A stretch of DNA of 59,901 bases, taken from assembly GCA_021827145.1 (NCBI GenBank), contig JAKAXK010000001.1, positions 73,006-132,906 on the forward strand. Reading direction: 5' to 3'. A program made the position numbers and the translations under genes. The stretch comes from Pseudomonadota bacterium. GTDB lineage: Bacteria; Pseudomonadota; Gammaproteobacteria; Acidiferrobacterales; Acidiferrobacteraceae. The notes under the pieces were generated by a model. The model worked only from the letters and a program-made list of their open reading frames with translations. It ran no database searches and was not told the DNA's origin. Positions 1 through 10,220 of this stretch are shown piece after piece; position 1 is the stretch's first letter, and each line of letters opens with the position of its first letter.

Positions 1-173
1 GTGCCGCCGGGGAACTCGAGCATCTCGCCCTGCATGGCATCAGCCAGCCCATAGATGCGCGCGATACCGTCGCTCAAGCTCACGATAGTGCCGGTCAGGG
101 CGGGGGTCGGAGGGGAGAGCTTCTCGATTCTCTGCTTGATGAGCTCCGAGATCTCGCTGGGTTTCAAAGCCAT
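1..173 (-). CDS. atpA: F1 ATP synthase alpha subunit, N-terminal part (cut by window edge)
   Basis: The complement of 171-173 is an ATG preceded by GAGGAAT, and the translation begins [19 protein letters not shown] and continues through [31 protein letters not shown], split here only for length; this is the conserved beginning of the alpha subunit beta-barrel domain. Only 57 codons are in the window, so the nucleotide-binding domain is not seen. It follows atpH by about 10 bases in the leftward atp operon. The subunit forms the non-catalytic part of the F1 hexamer on the cytoplasmic face of the membrane. Confidence 0.95.
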   Translation of the reverse strand, partial: MALKPSEISELIKQRIEKLSPPTPALTGTIVSLSDGIARIYGLADAMQGEMLEFPGG

Positions 174-183
174 AGGAATTCCT

Positions 184-717
184 CTAAAAAGGGCTTAACG
201 CTTGGGCGAGGGCCGCGAGGCGGCCACGGACGGACGCATCGAGAACCATGTCGCCATGCTGAACGATAACGCCCGCCAGAAGTCGGTTGTCGGTCTCCAC
301 CACAAGCTCCACCAGGCGTCCCGTGCGTCGGGCCAGGGCCTCCCGGAGGCCCTCGCGTTGCGCGTCGGTGAGCGGCTGGGCGGTGGTGACGGTCGCGTGG
401 GCGCGGTTCTCGGCATCATCCTTCAGGACGGCATAGACAATGGCGAGGCTCGGCAAGGCGTCGAGGCGGCCGTTCTCGAGCAGCAGATCGATAGTGCGCG
501 CGACGGGCGCCAGGGCCGCGTCATCAGGAACCAGGGCCGCAACCAGCTGCGCGCGGAGCATGTGCGGGTTGTTGGCCAGCACCGCGACCGCCGGGTCGGC
601 GAGCGCGGCCGCGGCCGCCTCAAGGCTCGCAAGCACTGCGTCGCGGTCGACGTCGGGCACGGCCATGAGCGCGCGCGCGTAGGGTCGCGCCACGGCGGCC
701 ATGTGGTCTGTGGTCAC
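184..717 (-). CDS. atpH: F1Fo ATP synthase delta subunit
   Basis: A 177-residue protein with the OSCP/delta fold signature: N-terminal [12 protein letters not shown] followed by an all-helical domain, and a C-terminal part with [15 protein letters not shown] and the glycine-containing [22 protein letters not shown] typical of the family end. Delta ties the top of F1 to the b stalk. The start is a GTG whose GTGA overlaps the atpF stop, so the two are translationally coupled; an ATG six codons later (702) is a possible alternative. It lies in the usual order B-E-F-H-A. Confidence 0.95.
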   Translation of the reverse strand: MTTDHMAAVARPYARALMAVPDVDRDAVLASLEAAAAALADPAVAVLANNPHMLRAQLVAALVPDDAALAPVARTIDLLLENGRLDALPSLAIVYAVLKDDAENRAHATVTTAQPLTDAQREGLREALARRTGRLVELVVETDNRLLAGVIVQHGDMVLDASVRGRLAALAQALSPF

Positions 718-1184
718 AGTTGACCCGCCACTTCTTCGAGCAGCCGTTGATGCAGTCGTCCGTCGATCTCACGCTCCACGATGCGTTCGGCGCCGGCCAG
801 GGCCAGGCGCGCGACATCACCCCGCAACTGCTCGCGGGCGCGGTTCATCTCGGACTCGGCCTCGGCGCGCACCAGCGCCAGGGCGTGGTCAGCCTCGGCA
901 CGGGCGCGCTCGCGCGCCTCGTCGACAATCTCGCGGGACCGTCGTTCGGCCTGATCGAGGATCTCGGCGGCGCGCTCGCGCGCAAGCACCAAGATCTCTT
1001 CCTGCTGGCGCTGCGCCTCGTCGAGCGCCTTGCGGCCCTGGTCAGCCGCGGCAAGCCCGTCGGCGATGCGCTTCTGGCGGCGTTCCATGACGGCCGTGAG
1101 CGGTCCCCAGAGGTAGCGCTTGACGAAAACGATGAGCACCGCGAAGGTGACCATCTGGACGATGAGGGTCACGGATATGGGCAT
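714..1184 (-). CDS. atpF: F1Fo ATP synthase b subunit
   Basis: A 156-residue protein: one N-terminal membrane helix (about residues 5-25), a short basic turn, then a long charged helix rich in Ala, Arg, Glu and Gln up to the C terminus, which is the dimeric peripheral stalk of F1Fo. Length equals that of typical gammaproteobacterial b (about 156). It sits between atpE and atpH and overlaps atpH by four bases. A single b gene is present, so a b homodimer is expected rather than the b/b' pair of phototrophs. Confidence 0.95.
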   Translation of the reverse strand: MPISVTLIVQMVTFAVLIVFVKRYLWGPLTAVMERRQKRIADGLAAADQGRKALDEAQRQQEEILVLARERAAEILDQAERRSREIVDEARERARAEADHALALVRAEAESEMNRAREQLRGDVARLALAGAERIVEREIDGRLHQRLLEEVAGQL

Positions 1185-1208
1185 GGTGTGGGAGGTCCCT
1201 ATCGTGCC

Positions 1209-1514
1209 TTAATGGACGAGCTGCTTGATCGCTGCCACGGCCGCTCCTTCGAAGGGATTCACGAAGGTAAAGTACATGGCGAAGGCGGCGGCGATAAACG
1301 GAAACGACTCCATGAGGCCCGCGGTGATGAACATCTGCACACGCAGGGTCGGCAGCATCTCGGGCTGGCGCGCTATGCCCTCAATGTACTTGGAGCAGAT
1401 GAGGCCCCAACCGAGAGCCGAGCCCAAGGCTGCGCCCGCGAAGATGATACCGACGGCGACGGCCGTGTAGGAAAAGACCATACCGATAACGGACGCAAGC
1501 TGCGGATCAACCAT
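1209..1514 (-). CDS. atpE: F1Fo ATP synthase c subunit
   Basis: Two-helix proteolipid of the rotor ring. The ATG at 1514 has a GAGGAG Shine-Dalgarno eight bases upstream, giving 101 residues; a TTG farther out has no such support. Helix 1 carries GAALGSALGWG, the polar loop is EGIARQPE, and helix 2 carries GLMESFPFI, where Glu69 takes the place of E. coli Asp61. The position equivalent to E. coli Ile28, which faces the ion site, is Trp36. The Gln of sodium-binding rings is absent, so proton coupling is inferred. The protein is longer than the usual 79-90 residues because of N- and C-terminal extensions. Confidence 0.95.
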   Translation of the reverse strand: MVDPQLASVIGMVFSYTAVAVGIIFAGAALGSALGWGLICSKYIEGIARQPEMLPTLRVQMFITAGLMESFPFIAAAFAMYFTFVNPFEGAAVAAIKQLVH

Positions 1515-1553
1515 AAAGCCACTCCTCAAATGAAAAGATAAAAGAAACCAGGA

Positions 1554-2710
<1,157 letters not shown>

Positions 2711-2754
2711 GGTGACCGGTCCCGTTGGCCGTAAGGGGGCGCCCGCGGGCGCGC

Positions 2755-2783
2755 AGTATAAGTGTTCCTTATGCCAGGGTCAA
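2755..2783 (-). promoter_or_regulatory. Sigma70-type promoter of the atp operon
   Basis: Reading leftward: TTGACC (2783-2778), exactly 17 bases, then TATACT (2760-2755). Five of six matches to both consensus hexamers. It lies 45 bases upstream of atpI and points into it. An inverted repeat GCGCCCGCGGGCGC follows immediately in the 5' leader. Confidence 0.8.
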
Positions 2784-2826
2784 ACGGGGCTGCGGCCGCA
2801 CCCCCTCAGGCGGTGTGGCGCGCCCC

Positions 2827-3141
2827 TCACGGAGGGCCGAGACGCCCCTTGGCCCAGGCGGCGGCGCGCTGCCGCTCTTCCGGGGTCAGCAAAGCCGCGG
2901 TCTGACGCGCGAGCTCCGCCGCACGCGCCGACTTGGGGGCCGCACGCTCATACCAGGCCAGGGCATGGATCAGGTGATCCGGTCGACCCACGCCATACTG
3001 GTAGAGTTCGCCAAGCTTGAGCTCGGCGTTGGGCGCCCCACTATGGGCCGCGTGTCGCAGGCTCCGCAGGCCTGCATACACGACCTGCCCGCCTAGGAGA
3101 CATAGCATAAGCGCAGCGACGCCGGGGGTCCATCGTTTCAC
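2827..3141 (-). CDS. Small exported Sel1/TPR-like repeat protein
   Basis: 104 residues when started at the GTG at 3141, which has GGAGG five bases upstream. A hydrophobic segment at about residues 6-24 looks like a signal peptide or membrane anchor. The rest contains one Sel1-like repeat: AELKLGELYQYGVG followed by HALAWYERAA, the alternating pattern of Sel1 solenoids. One repeat is too short for a full solenoid, so it may act as a small adaptor. It is the last gene of the parA-parB operon, twelve bases after parB. Function unknown. Confidence 0.7.
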   Translation of the reverse strand: MKRWTPGVAALMLCLLGGQVVYAGLRSLRHAAHSGAPNAELKLGELYQYGVGRPDHLIHALAWYERAAPKSARAAELARQTAALLTPEERQRAAAWAKGRLGPP

Positions 3142-3155
3142 GGGCACCTCCAATC

Positions 3156-4010
3156 TTACGAAAATCGGCCGAGCAGGCCTTCGAGCTCGTCCATACTATG
3201 ATAGTCGATCGTGATGCGTCCCGCTCCCGCGCCGCGGGCCTGGATGCGGACGCGTGCACCGAGCGTCTCCGTGAGACGGCGCTCGAGGGCCGCGACATCC
3301 GGATCGGGGGCCGGTTTCGAGGGCTCGGGGCGACCCTGTCGCTGGACGCGGCGCTCGGTCTCGCGCACGCTGAGTCCAGCCGCTACCACCTCGCGAGCCA
3401 GGGCCGTTTGCGCCTGGGGGTCGGCAATGGCGAGCAAGGCGCGTCCATGGCCCATCTCGATCTGCCCGACCTCGAGCATGCGTCGCACCTCGGGGGCAAG
3501 TCCGAGCAAGCGCAGGAGGTTGGTAACCGCCGCCCGCGAGCGGCCGACATGGGTGGCGATCTCGTCGTGCGTAAGTTCAAACTCCTCTTGGAGGCGTTTC
3601 AAGCCCGCCGCCTCCTCGAGGGGGTTCAGATCCTCACGCTGGATGTTTTCGATCAGGGCCACGGCCATGGCGGCGCGATCGGGGATGTCGCGCACGATGA
3701 CGGGGACCTCGGACAGGCCAGCGATTTGGGCCGCGCGCCAGCGCCGCTCACCGGCGATGATCTCGTAACCCGCGCCCGCGCGCCGCACGAGGATGGGCTG
3801 CACGATGCCTTGGGCGCGTATGGACTCGGCAAGCTCATTCAGGGCCTCGGGCTCCATGTGCGTGCGCGGCTGATAACGCCCCCGCTGCAGACGTTCGATC
3901 GGCAGGGTCTGGATGGCATCCGCCGGCGCCCCTGGTGGCGGGTCGGACCGCGGGCTATCGCCAAAGAGCGCGTCCAGCCCGCGCCCGAGCCGGGGACGTT
4001 TCTCCTTCAT
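3156..4010 (-). CDS. parB: Chromosome partitioning protein ParB
   Basis: 284 residues. The N terminus LGRGLDALFG (8-17) is the ParA-interacting peptide of chromosomal ParB proteins. The CTPase domain follows with the GERRWRA motif at 87-93 and ENIQRE at 121-126, then a helix-turn-helix at about 147-170 (LTHDEIATHVGRSRAAVTNLLRL) and a C-terminal dimerisation part. ParB loads at parS and slides using CTP; two parS palindromes are present in recF about 20 kb away. Overlaps parA by four bases. Confidence 0.97.
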   Translation of the reverse strand: MKEKRPRLGRGLDALFGDSPRSDPPPGAPADAIQTLPIERLQRGRYQPRTHMEPEALNELAESIRAQGIVQPILVRRAGAGYEIIAGERRWRAAQIAGLSEVPVIVRDIPDRAAMAVALIENIQREDLNPLEEAAGLKRLQEEFELTHDEIATHVGRSRAAVTNLLRLLGLAPEVRRMLEVGQIEMGHGRALLAIADPQAQTALAREVVAAGLSVRETERRVQRQGRPEPSKPAPDPDVAALERRLTETLGARVRIQARGAGAGRITIDYHSMDELEGLLGRFS

Positions 4011-4789
4011 GAATCAGCTTCTCCTGCGGCGGGTGGCGGTTCGCGCGCCAGGATCTCGGCGGCCAAGGCCAGATAGGCCTGGGCCCCACGTGAGGCGCGA
4101 TCATACTGGATGACCGGGACGCCATGGCTTGGGGCCTCGGCCAGGCGGACATTGCGCGGAATGATGGTCTGAAAGAGCTGGGTTCCGAAATGACGGGCCA
4201 GTTGCTCCGAGACCTCGATGGCAAGCCCGTTACGGGGATCGAACATGGTGCGCAAAAGCCCCTCTATCGTCAGGGCCGGATTCAATTGGGCGCGCACCCG
4301 GCGGACCGTGCCAAGCAGGGCGGTCAGACCCTCCAAGGCATAATACTCGCATTGCATGGGGATCAGCACGGCATCGGCGGCGACCAGGGCGTTCACCGTG
4401 AGAAGACTCAAAGCCGGCGGACAGTCGATATAGATGTAATCATAGGACCCACGCAAGGGCACGAGCGCGCTCTCCAGTCGCCGCTCGCGCGCGGCGACCT
4501 GGGCAAGCTCGATCTCGACACCCGACAGATCCTCGTGCGACGCCAACAGGTCGTAGCCGCACGCGGCGCGTGCCACGGCCTTCTGCGCATCGAGTTCGCC
4601 AAGCAAGACTTCATAGAGCCCCTGTTCGGTGCCCGCCAGGCCGCTGCCCATGGTGGCGTTGCCTTGGGGGTCGAGATCGATCAAGAGGACGCGTCGCCCT
4701 TGTTCGGCAAGCGCGGCGGCCAAGTTGATGCTCGTCGTGGTCTTGCCCACCCCGCCCTTCTGGTTGGTGATGGCGATAATGCGCGTCAT
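4007..4789 (-). CDS. parA: Chromosome partitioning ATPase ParA (Soj)
   Basis: 260 residues with the deviant Walker A motif KGGVGKTT starting at Lys11 (signature lysine) through Lys16, the switch I region DLDPQGNAT and the Walker B region YIYIDCPPALSLLT. ParA binds DNA nonspecifically in its ATP form and moves ParB-parS complexes. Start overlaps the rsmG stop (ATGA), and the stop overlaps parB, so rsmG-parA-parB are translationally coupled, the usual arrangement near gammaproteobacterial origins. Confidence 0.97.
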   Translation of the reverse strand: MTRIIAITNQKGGVGKTTTSINLAAALAEQGRRVLLIDLDPQGNATMGSGLAGTEQGLYEVLLGELDAQKAVARAACGYDLLASHEDLSGVEIELAQVAARERRLESALVPLRGSYDYIYIDCPPALSLLTVNALVAADAVLIPMQCEYYALEGLTALLGTVRRVRAQLNPALTIEGLLRTMFDPRNGLAIEVSEQLARHFGTQLFQTIIPRNVRLAEAPSHGVPVIQYDRASRGAQAYLALAAEILAREPPPAAGEADS

Positions 4790-5448
4790 GGTGTGCGCGC
4801 CAGAACGACCAGGTGACGCTTCGCGGACAAACCCGGCACCTGGAGGGCATGCACCGCTCGCACGACATAAGGGGGCGCAAGCACCGCGAGCTCCTCGGCC
4901 GGGAGCGCGCCTTTCATGGCCGCGATGACACCGTCTTGCGCAAGCAGGCGTCCGGCCGCCACGGCGATGTCATCCAGGCTGGCATAGGCGCGGGCGGTAA
5001 TGACCGCGTAGGGCGCGGGCGGCGCGTGATCCTCGACGCGCTCACACGCCAGCGTGACGTTGGCAAGCGCGAACCGCGCCACGACCTCGGTCAGGAAATC
5101 GATGCGCTTATGAGACCGGTCCAGCAAGGTCACCGCGCGGGTCGGCTGCAGCAGGGCGATGGGAATACCGGGCAGCCCGGCGCCGCTCCCAACATCCAGG
5201 AGTGGGCCCGGCGGCAGATGCGGCAGAATGGCCAGGCTGTCCAGGATATGACGCGCCACCATATCCTCGGGGTCACGCACGGCGGTGAGATTGAAGACCC
5301 GATTCCAGCGCGCCAAGGTGTCGAGATAAGCCAGAAGACGCGCCTCGGTCTCGGATGTAAGGTTGATGCCGAGCGCCTGCACACCAGATCGCAGGCGCGC
5401 CGCCGCCGGTCCCCATCCCTCCCCCGTCGCCTGCTGGACGCCACTCAT
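4786..5448 (-). CDS. rsmG: 16S rRNA m7G527 methyltransferase RsmG (GidB)
   Basis: 220 residues. SAM-binding motif LLDVGSGAGLPGIPIAL, followed by LLDRSHKRIDFLTEVV, both diagnostic of RsmG; N-terminal ARWNRVFNLTAVRDPEDMVARHILDS is split by family convention into the substrate side. It methylates N7 of G527 in 16S rRNA. Starts two bases after the mnmG stop and overlaps parA. Confidence 0.96.
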   Translation of the reverse strand: MSGVQQATGEGWGPAAARLRSGVQALGINLTSETEARLLAYLDTLARWNRVFNLTAVRDPEDMVARHILDSLAILPHLPPGPLLDVGSGAGLPGIPIALLQPTRAVTLLDRSHKRIDFLTEVVARFALANVTLACERVEDHAPPAPYAVITARAYASLDDIAVAAGRLLAQDGVIAAMKGALPAEELAVLAPPYVVRAVHALQVPGLSAKRHLVVLARTP

Positions 5449-5450
5449 GA

Positions 5451-7310
5451 TCAGGCCCGCAGCCGCTTCAGATGGACGAGCAGCAGCGAGACCGCCGCCG
5501 GTGTCACACCCGGCAGACGGGCGGCCTGCCCAAGCGTCGTAGGTCGATGACGGGCCAGGCGCTGGCGAACCTCGGTCGAAAGGCCTCGTATCCCTTGATA
5601 ATCCATATCCTGCGGCAAGACCATTCCCTCATGGTGGGCGCGACGCGCGATCTCGTCGCCCTGGCGCGCGATGTAACCTTCGTACTTGACCGCGACCTCG
5701 AGTTGCCGCCACCCCTCGGGGTCGGTGAGCGCGCCCTCCGGGCCCGCTAGCCCGATGATGTCCTTATAGCCTACCCCAGGCCGCTTGAGGAGATCGAGCA
5801 GCGAGGTCTCGCGCGCCAAGTCTTGGCCGAGCAACGCAACCACGCCGGGATCGCCGGGGTGCGCAACGGTGGTGCGCAGCCGCAACCGTTCGCGCTGCAC
5901 GGCCTGTTGGCGGTCGGTGATCCGGCGGTGGCGCGCCTCGTCTATGAGTCCAAGGCGATATGCGACCTCGGCCAGCCGCTCGTCAGCGTTGTCTTCGCGC
6001 AACAAGAGCCTATGTTCCGCCCGCGAGGTGAACATGCGATAGGGCTCGGTCAGCCCCTGGGTGATGAGATCGTCCACCAGTACCCCGAGGTAGGCCTCGT
6101 CGCGTCGCGGCCACCACGCCTCTTGCTCGCGACAGGCGAGCGCGGCGTTGATGCCCGCAAGCAATCCCTGCGCGGCGGCCTCCTCATAGCCGGTCGTGCC
6201 GTTGATCTGGCCGGCGAAGAAGAGGCCGTCCAAGGCCCGCGTCTCCAGCGAGGGCTTCAGGTCGCGGGGATCAAAGTAATCGTATTCTATGGCGTAGCCC
6301 GGGCGCGTGAGTACAGCGCGCTCGAGCCCCGGGATCGAGCGCACCAGGCGCCACTGGGCATCGAACGGCAGGCTCGTGGAAATGCCGTTCGGATAGACCT
6401 CCGATGTCTCCAGGCCCTCGGGCTCAAGAAAGATCTGATGTGAGCCCCGATCCGCGAAGCGCACAACCTTGTCCTCGAGCGAGGGGCAATAGCGCGGACC
6501 TGTGCCCTCGATCATCCCGGTGTAAAGCGGGGACCGGTCCAGGGCCGCGCGCACGATGGCGTGTGTCTCCTCCGTGGTCTGCGTGATATGGCAGACGACC
6601 TGACGGGGCCGTGGGGGCTGTGCCTGGGAAAAATACGGCGCCGGGTCATCGCCGGCCTGCGCCTCGAGGACCGCGAAGTCGATGGTGCGGCCGTCGATCC
6701 GCGGCGGGGTTCCGGTCTTGAGGCGCCCCACCTGGAAGGGGAGCGCGCGCAGACGCTCGGCGAGGGCGCGGGCGGGCGGCTCACCGGCGCGGCCGCCGGC
6801 ATGTCGGCTCTGACCGACGTGAATGAGGCCCGCGAGGAAGGTCCCAGTGGTGAGCACCACGGTGCGCGCGCGGATGACGAGTCCCATCTGCGTGACCACG
6901 CCCACGACCTCGCGGCCCTCGACCACCAGATCATCGACGGCTTGCTGAAAGATATGGAGCTTGGGCTGACGCTCGAGGACCCGGCGGATGGCGGCCTTAT
7001 AGAGGGCCCGGTCCGCCTGCACGCGCGTGGCCCGCACCGCCGGACCCTTGCGGGCATTCAGCGTGCGGCACTGGATGGCGGCGGCGTCCGCGCAATAACC
7101 CATGGCCCCGCCCAGGGCATCGATCTCGCGCACCAGGTGGCCCTTGCCGATGCCGCCAATCGCCGGGTTGCAGGACATGTGCCCCAGGGTCTCGATGTTG
7201 TGGGTGAGCAACAAGGTCTTGCGTCCCATGCGCGCCGAGGCGAGCGCCGCCTCGGTCCCGGCATGACCACCGCCCACCACAATGACCTCGTAACGCTCTT
7301 CGTGTTCCAC
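5451..7310 (-). CDS. mnmG: tRNA uridine 5-carboxymethylaminomethyl modification enzyme MnmG (GidA)
   Basis: About 619 residues. FAD-binding [10 protein letters not shown] at the N terminus, [16 protein letters not shown] and the second family signature [17 protein letters not shown] are all present. Works with MnmE to modify U34 of certain tRNAs. I prefer the GTG at 7310, with GGGAGG seven bases upstream; a GTG five codons earlier (7325) contains that Shine-Dalgarno and is less likely. MnmE is encoded 9 kb away rather than next door. Confidence 0.96.
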   Translation of the reverse strand: MEHEERYEVIVVGGGHAGTEAALASARMGRKTLLLTHNIETLGHMSCNPAIGGIGKGHLVREIDALGGAMGYCADAAAIQCRTLNARKGPAVRATRVQADRALYKAAIRRVLERQPKLHIFQQAVDDLVVEGREVVGVVTQMGLVIRARTVVLTTGTFLAGLIHVGQSRHAGGRAGEPPARALAERLRALPFQVGRLKTGTPPRIDGRTIDFAVLEAQAGDDPAPYFSQAQPPRPRQVVCHITQTTEETHAIVRAALDRSPLYTGMIEGTGPRYCPSLEDKVVRFADRGSHQIFLEPEGLETSEVYPNGISTSLPFDAQWRLVRSIPGLERAVLTRPGYAIEYDYFDPRDLKPSLETRALDGLFFAGQINGTTGYEEAAAQGLLAGINAALACREQEAWWPRRDEAYLGVLVDDLITQGLTEPYRMFTSRAEHRLLLREDNADERLAEVAYRLGLIDEARHRRITDRQQAVQRERLRLRTTVAHPGDPGVVALLGQDLARETSLLDLLKRPGVGYKDIIGLAGPEGALTDPEGWRQLEVAVKYEGYIARQGDEIARRAHHEGMVLPQDMDYQGIRGLSTEVRQRLARHRPTTLGQAARLPGVTPAAVSLLLVHLKRLRA

Positions 7311-7403
7311 GCCAAAGCCTCCCACGTGAGACAGATCATAGCATGAGAGGAATGGCGGTCTTGCGTCCTGGGGCCGGCGTGAAGTCGCGGCTCGCCGTCA
7401 GCC

Positions 7404-7446
7404 GCCGCCACGGCGGGATACGGGAGAGCGGACCCGCCGTGGCGGC
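7404..7446 (-). terminator. Strong GC hairpin after the prepilin operon
   Basis: A perfect 14-base inverted repeat, GCCGCCACGGCGGG (7404-7417) and CCCGCCGTGGCGGC (7433-7446), separated by 15 bases, about 28 bases past the stop of the last prepilin gene. There is no T tract on either side, so it would be an atypical terminator or an mRNA 3' stabiliser rather than a textbook intrinsic terminator. Confidence 0.45.
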
Positions 7447-7473
7447 ACTAGGGCGCGCGCCACGGCCGACGCG

Positions 7474-9129
7474 TCAATACACGAAGCGCTGCCAGCGGGG
7501 CACGAAGGCCCGCTCCGGCGTGCCGCTATTGCCCCCGAAATTAGTGGCCCCCGGGACCCCCGGCGCGGAATTGATGGTCAGATTGCCGTTGATGTCATTG
7601 GTCGTACCGCCAACCTGGGAGCTACTCACATTGTTGCCGTTCATGGTGTCCACCATGCCGGTGAGGGTGCCCGTGCCGATCGCGATCAAGGACTCGGAGG
7701 CCGCCACCACGCCGGTCAGGTCGCTGTTGCCTTTCAGGTCCACCACGCCACCCGTAAGAATGCCGCTGGTGGTACCGCTCGGACAGCTGGCACCCACCCC
7801 GGTCGTGGTGCCCGAACAGTAATAGCCGTTCACGACGCCGCTGGGCTGGATCTCGTTACTGGGGTCGGTCTCGGTGGTGTCGTTGATGGCCGGGACGCCG
7901 GTCGAGGCCGTGCCACTGTCATAGACCACGGAGGAGGCCTGGTAGGGATAGGCGACATTACCGCCACTCAAGACGACCACGTTGGCGACCGGCCCCGAGC
8001 CCTCGCCATTGTTGGCGCTCGTGGGGCCATTGGGGCAGACATTGGTCGGGACGACCGTCTGGTTGCAGACATCCTTCTTCTGCCCATAGGCCACGATATC
8101 GTTACCGGTCTCCACCGTGACATTGCCGGTGGCAAGGATGGTGGCATAGCCCGGGGTCGGCGTCTTGGGATCGCCTATGGTCGTCGCGGCCACGTCCACA
8201 TCGCCATAGAAAAACAGGACGCCCGGGGTCGGGGTCCCTTTGATCTTCCATTGCCCGTTGTGGTTCGTGGGGGTACCGATGCAAGTAGCCCCGCCGCCTA
8301 CACACAAGGCCGTCGAGGTCGAGGGGAAGGCCGACAACAGGGTGGTGCCAGACGGCGTGAGGCTGGCGTTGTTCTGCAGAGTCACCTGCGCGGCGCCGTT
8401 GGCATCGACCGACAACACGGCATTCGCCTCGCTGGGCAGGGTGTAGGCGTCTATCGATGGGGTCACGATCGTGCCGGCCGGGACGTTCGAGGTGCAGGTC
8501 GCGCCCTCGGTACAGCCTGTGATGGTGCCGGTCGCCTCGACCGAGCCCGTGAGCGTGGCGTTGCCGCCCAGTTTTAAGTTGCCGGTGACCCCCAGAACGG
8601 CGGTGCCGGTATTGGTCTTCACGTTGCCAAGAATGGCGTTGTTGCCCCCCAGGACGCCCGCGAGGGGGCCGTTGGGCGGCAAGCTCGTGTAGATCGTCGC
8701 GGCATGGAGATAGCCGCGGATCTCGGCGGCGCCGGTCGCGGTGCGGCCGACGGCGTCGACCTCGATGTCGCCGTCGGTCGAAAAGGTGTTCTTGACGATA
8801 GTCGCCTGCACGAATCCCGGTCCGGAGGCCTGGCTGAAGAGCACCGTGCCGGCAGGTAAGGCGCTCGAGCTCAAGGCCGCGCCATTACCGTTTGGGCAGA
8901 CCTGGTAGGGTGTGCCGCAGAACCGCTCGTTGAAATATTCGGCGGACGCCGTCAAGGCATCCTCGGCTAGGGCGCGCGCCTGCGTGCGGGCACTACTCGT
9001 ATCCTGGCTCTTGCCGCTTGCCCCCATATGGCTATAGGCCCCATAGAGGCTGGCCGCGAGCGCCGCCCCGATCGCCAGAATCATGATGAGCGTCGACACG
9101 CCGCGTTGTTTGTGGGGAGACGTAGACAT
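7474..9129 (-). CDS. Long PilX-like type IV pilus protein with glycine/threonine-rich passenger region
   Basis: 551 residues from the ATG at 9129 (AGGAGG nine bases upstream; a second ATG two codons earlier is possible). The N terminus KQRGVSTLIMILAIG resembles PilX-type minor pilins: basic residues, Gly at the likely prepilin-peptidase site, then a hydrophobic helix. Ordinary PilX is about 150-200 residues; here about 480 more follow, rich in Gly, Thr, Asn, Val and Ala with short recurring strands such as GNLKLGGNATLTGSVEATGTITG, and several Cys pairs, suggesting a beta-helical, adhesin-like exterior domain. Last gene of a five-gene prepilin operon. Ligand unknown. Confidence 0.7.
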   Translation of the reverse strand: MSTSPHKQRGVSTLIMILAIGAALAASLYGAYSHMGASGKSQDTSSARTQARALAEDALTASAEYFNERFCGTPYQVCPNGNGAALSSSALPAGTVLFSQASGPGFVQATIVKNTFSTDGDIEVDAVGRTATGAAEIRGYLHAATIYTSLPPNGPLAGVLGGNNAILGNVKTNTGTAVLGVTGNLKLGGNATLTGSVEATGTITGCTEGATCTSNVPAGTIVTPSIDAYTLPSEANAVLSVDANGAAQVTLQNNASLTPSGTTLLSAFPSTSTALCVGGGATCIGTPTNHNGQWKIKGTPTPGVLFFYGDVDVAATTIGDPKTPTPGYATILATGNVTVETGNDIVAYGQKKDVCNQTVVPTNVCPNGPTSANNGEGSGPVANVVVLSGGNVAYPYQASSVVYDSGTASTGVPAINDTTETDPSNEIQPSGVVNGYYCSGTTTGVGASCPSGTTSGILTGGVVDLKGNSDLTGVVAASESLIAIGTGTLTGMVDTMNGNNVSSSQVGGTTNDINGNLTINSAPGVPGATNFGGNSGTPERAFVPRWQRFVY

Positions 9130-9145
9130 GGCCATGGCCCTCCTC

Positions 9146-9865
9146 TCAGGGCAGATTGCGCAGACAGACGGACACCGGGGCCTGATCCGCCTGATGGGCG
9201 AAGAAGCCCCCGGTCAGGGTCTTGGCGATCGGCAGGCGCAGAGTGACGGTCGGGTGCAACCAAGGGGGCACGATCTGCGAGCCGCGCAGGTCGCAGTTCT
9301 GTCCCGCGGTCACGGTGATCGGGGGGGTCGCGCCGACGGCGACACTCGGCAGGAGCGTCACGGTATCCCAATTTTTCGCGGTGTTCATGGCGCTCGCCGC
9401 ACAGGAGACCGTGACGCCGGGCGTGTTAATCGCCTCTTCGTAATAGACCAGGCGCTCCTCGCCTGCCTTGCCATTGGCGCTCGCCACGACCTGCAGGCCC
9501 GCGCAGTTTTGGGTTCCGGTCAGCGGCGACATCGTCCAGTCCCAGAAGATGCCGTTGCCCTGCGCGCTCCCGCTCGCCGGTATGGACACCGGGGTATTGT
9601 TTCCTGGGCCCGTACCGGTCACGAGCACGACGTCCGTGTTCACTTGGGGCGTGGCAACGCCATAGCCAGCATTCGCCATATTCATCACGTCGAAGTCGTA
9701 GTTCACGGCTTCGTTCAGGGTTTGCTGGCTGATAACCCCTTGATCGACCAACGAGCGCGACACGGGGACATAGAGAATCATGGCCGCCAACACGAGGAAG
9801 GCGCCCACGGCCATGGCGACCATGAGTTCGACGAGCGTGAACCCTTTATTGCTCGACTGTGACAC
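9146..9865 (-). CDS. PilW-like type IV pilus prepilin
   Basis: 239 residues beginning MSQSSNKGFTLVELMVAMAVGA, a class III prepilin signal (K-G-F-T-L-V-E) with the Glu at +5 that pilins need for assembly. Size and position after the PilV-like gene fit PilW of minor pilin operons, which prime pilus assembly at the inner membrane. Contains at least five cysteines that could form disulphides in the periplasm. Overlaps the upstream pilV-like gene by 20 bases. Confidence 0.8.
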   Translation of the reverse strand: MSQSSNKGFTLVELMVAMAVGAFLVLAAMILYVPVSRSLVDQGVISQQTLNEAVNYDFDVMNMANAGYGVATPQVNTDVVLVTGTGPGNNTPVSIPASGSAQGNGIFWDWTMSPLTGTQNCAGLQVVASANGKAGEERLVYYEEAINTPGVTVSCAASAMNTAKNWDTVTLLPSVAVGATPPITVTAGQNCDLRGSQIVPPWLHPTVTLRLPIAKTLTGGFFAHQADQAPVSVCLRNLP

Positions 9866-10220
9866 TGCGCGCGACTCCGAAGGTGGTCCAATGGGCGACC
9901 GCGGTAAGCTGTTGCACCGTGACCGTGAGCGCCGGGTTGGGGCTCGGCGGCGCGACCGTGATCGCCGCCGGCGTGCACGTCACGTCGATCGAGAACACCA
10001 GTCCGGTTGCCGTGGTCGCCGAGACCGTCCGCCCACAGAGCGTGCCGGGCGCATAGGCATGCAACTGCTCGAGCGTGGTGTTCAGGACATCCTGACGCTG
10101 GCTGTCGAAAACGTTGTTGTCGACCGCTTGGTGGAGACCAAGGCCCACGCCGATCGCGATCAAAAGAAAGATCACAAGCGAGACCAGGACCTCTACGAGC
10201 GTAAATCCCTTAGAAGACAT
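9846..10220 (-). CDS. PilV-like type IV pilus prepilin
   Basis: 124 residues from the ATG at 10220: MSSKGFTLVEVLVSLVIFLLIA, a short leader, the G-F-T-L-V-E cleavage motif and a single N-terminal helix. The globular part has two cysteines (C in TLCGRTV and VTCTPAA). Placed between FimT/GspH-like and PilW-like genes, the usual place of PilV. Minor pilins of this group form the initiation complex at the pilus tip. Confidence 0.8.
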   Translation of the reverse strand: MSSKGFTLVEVLVSLVIFLLIAIGVGLGLHQAVDNNVFDSQRQDVLNTTLEQLHAYAPGTLCGRTVSATTATGLVFSIDVTCTPAAITVAPPSPNPALTVTVQQLTAVAHWTTFGVARSVTVEQ

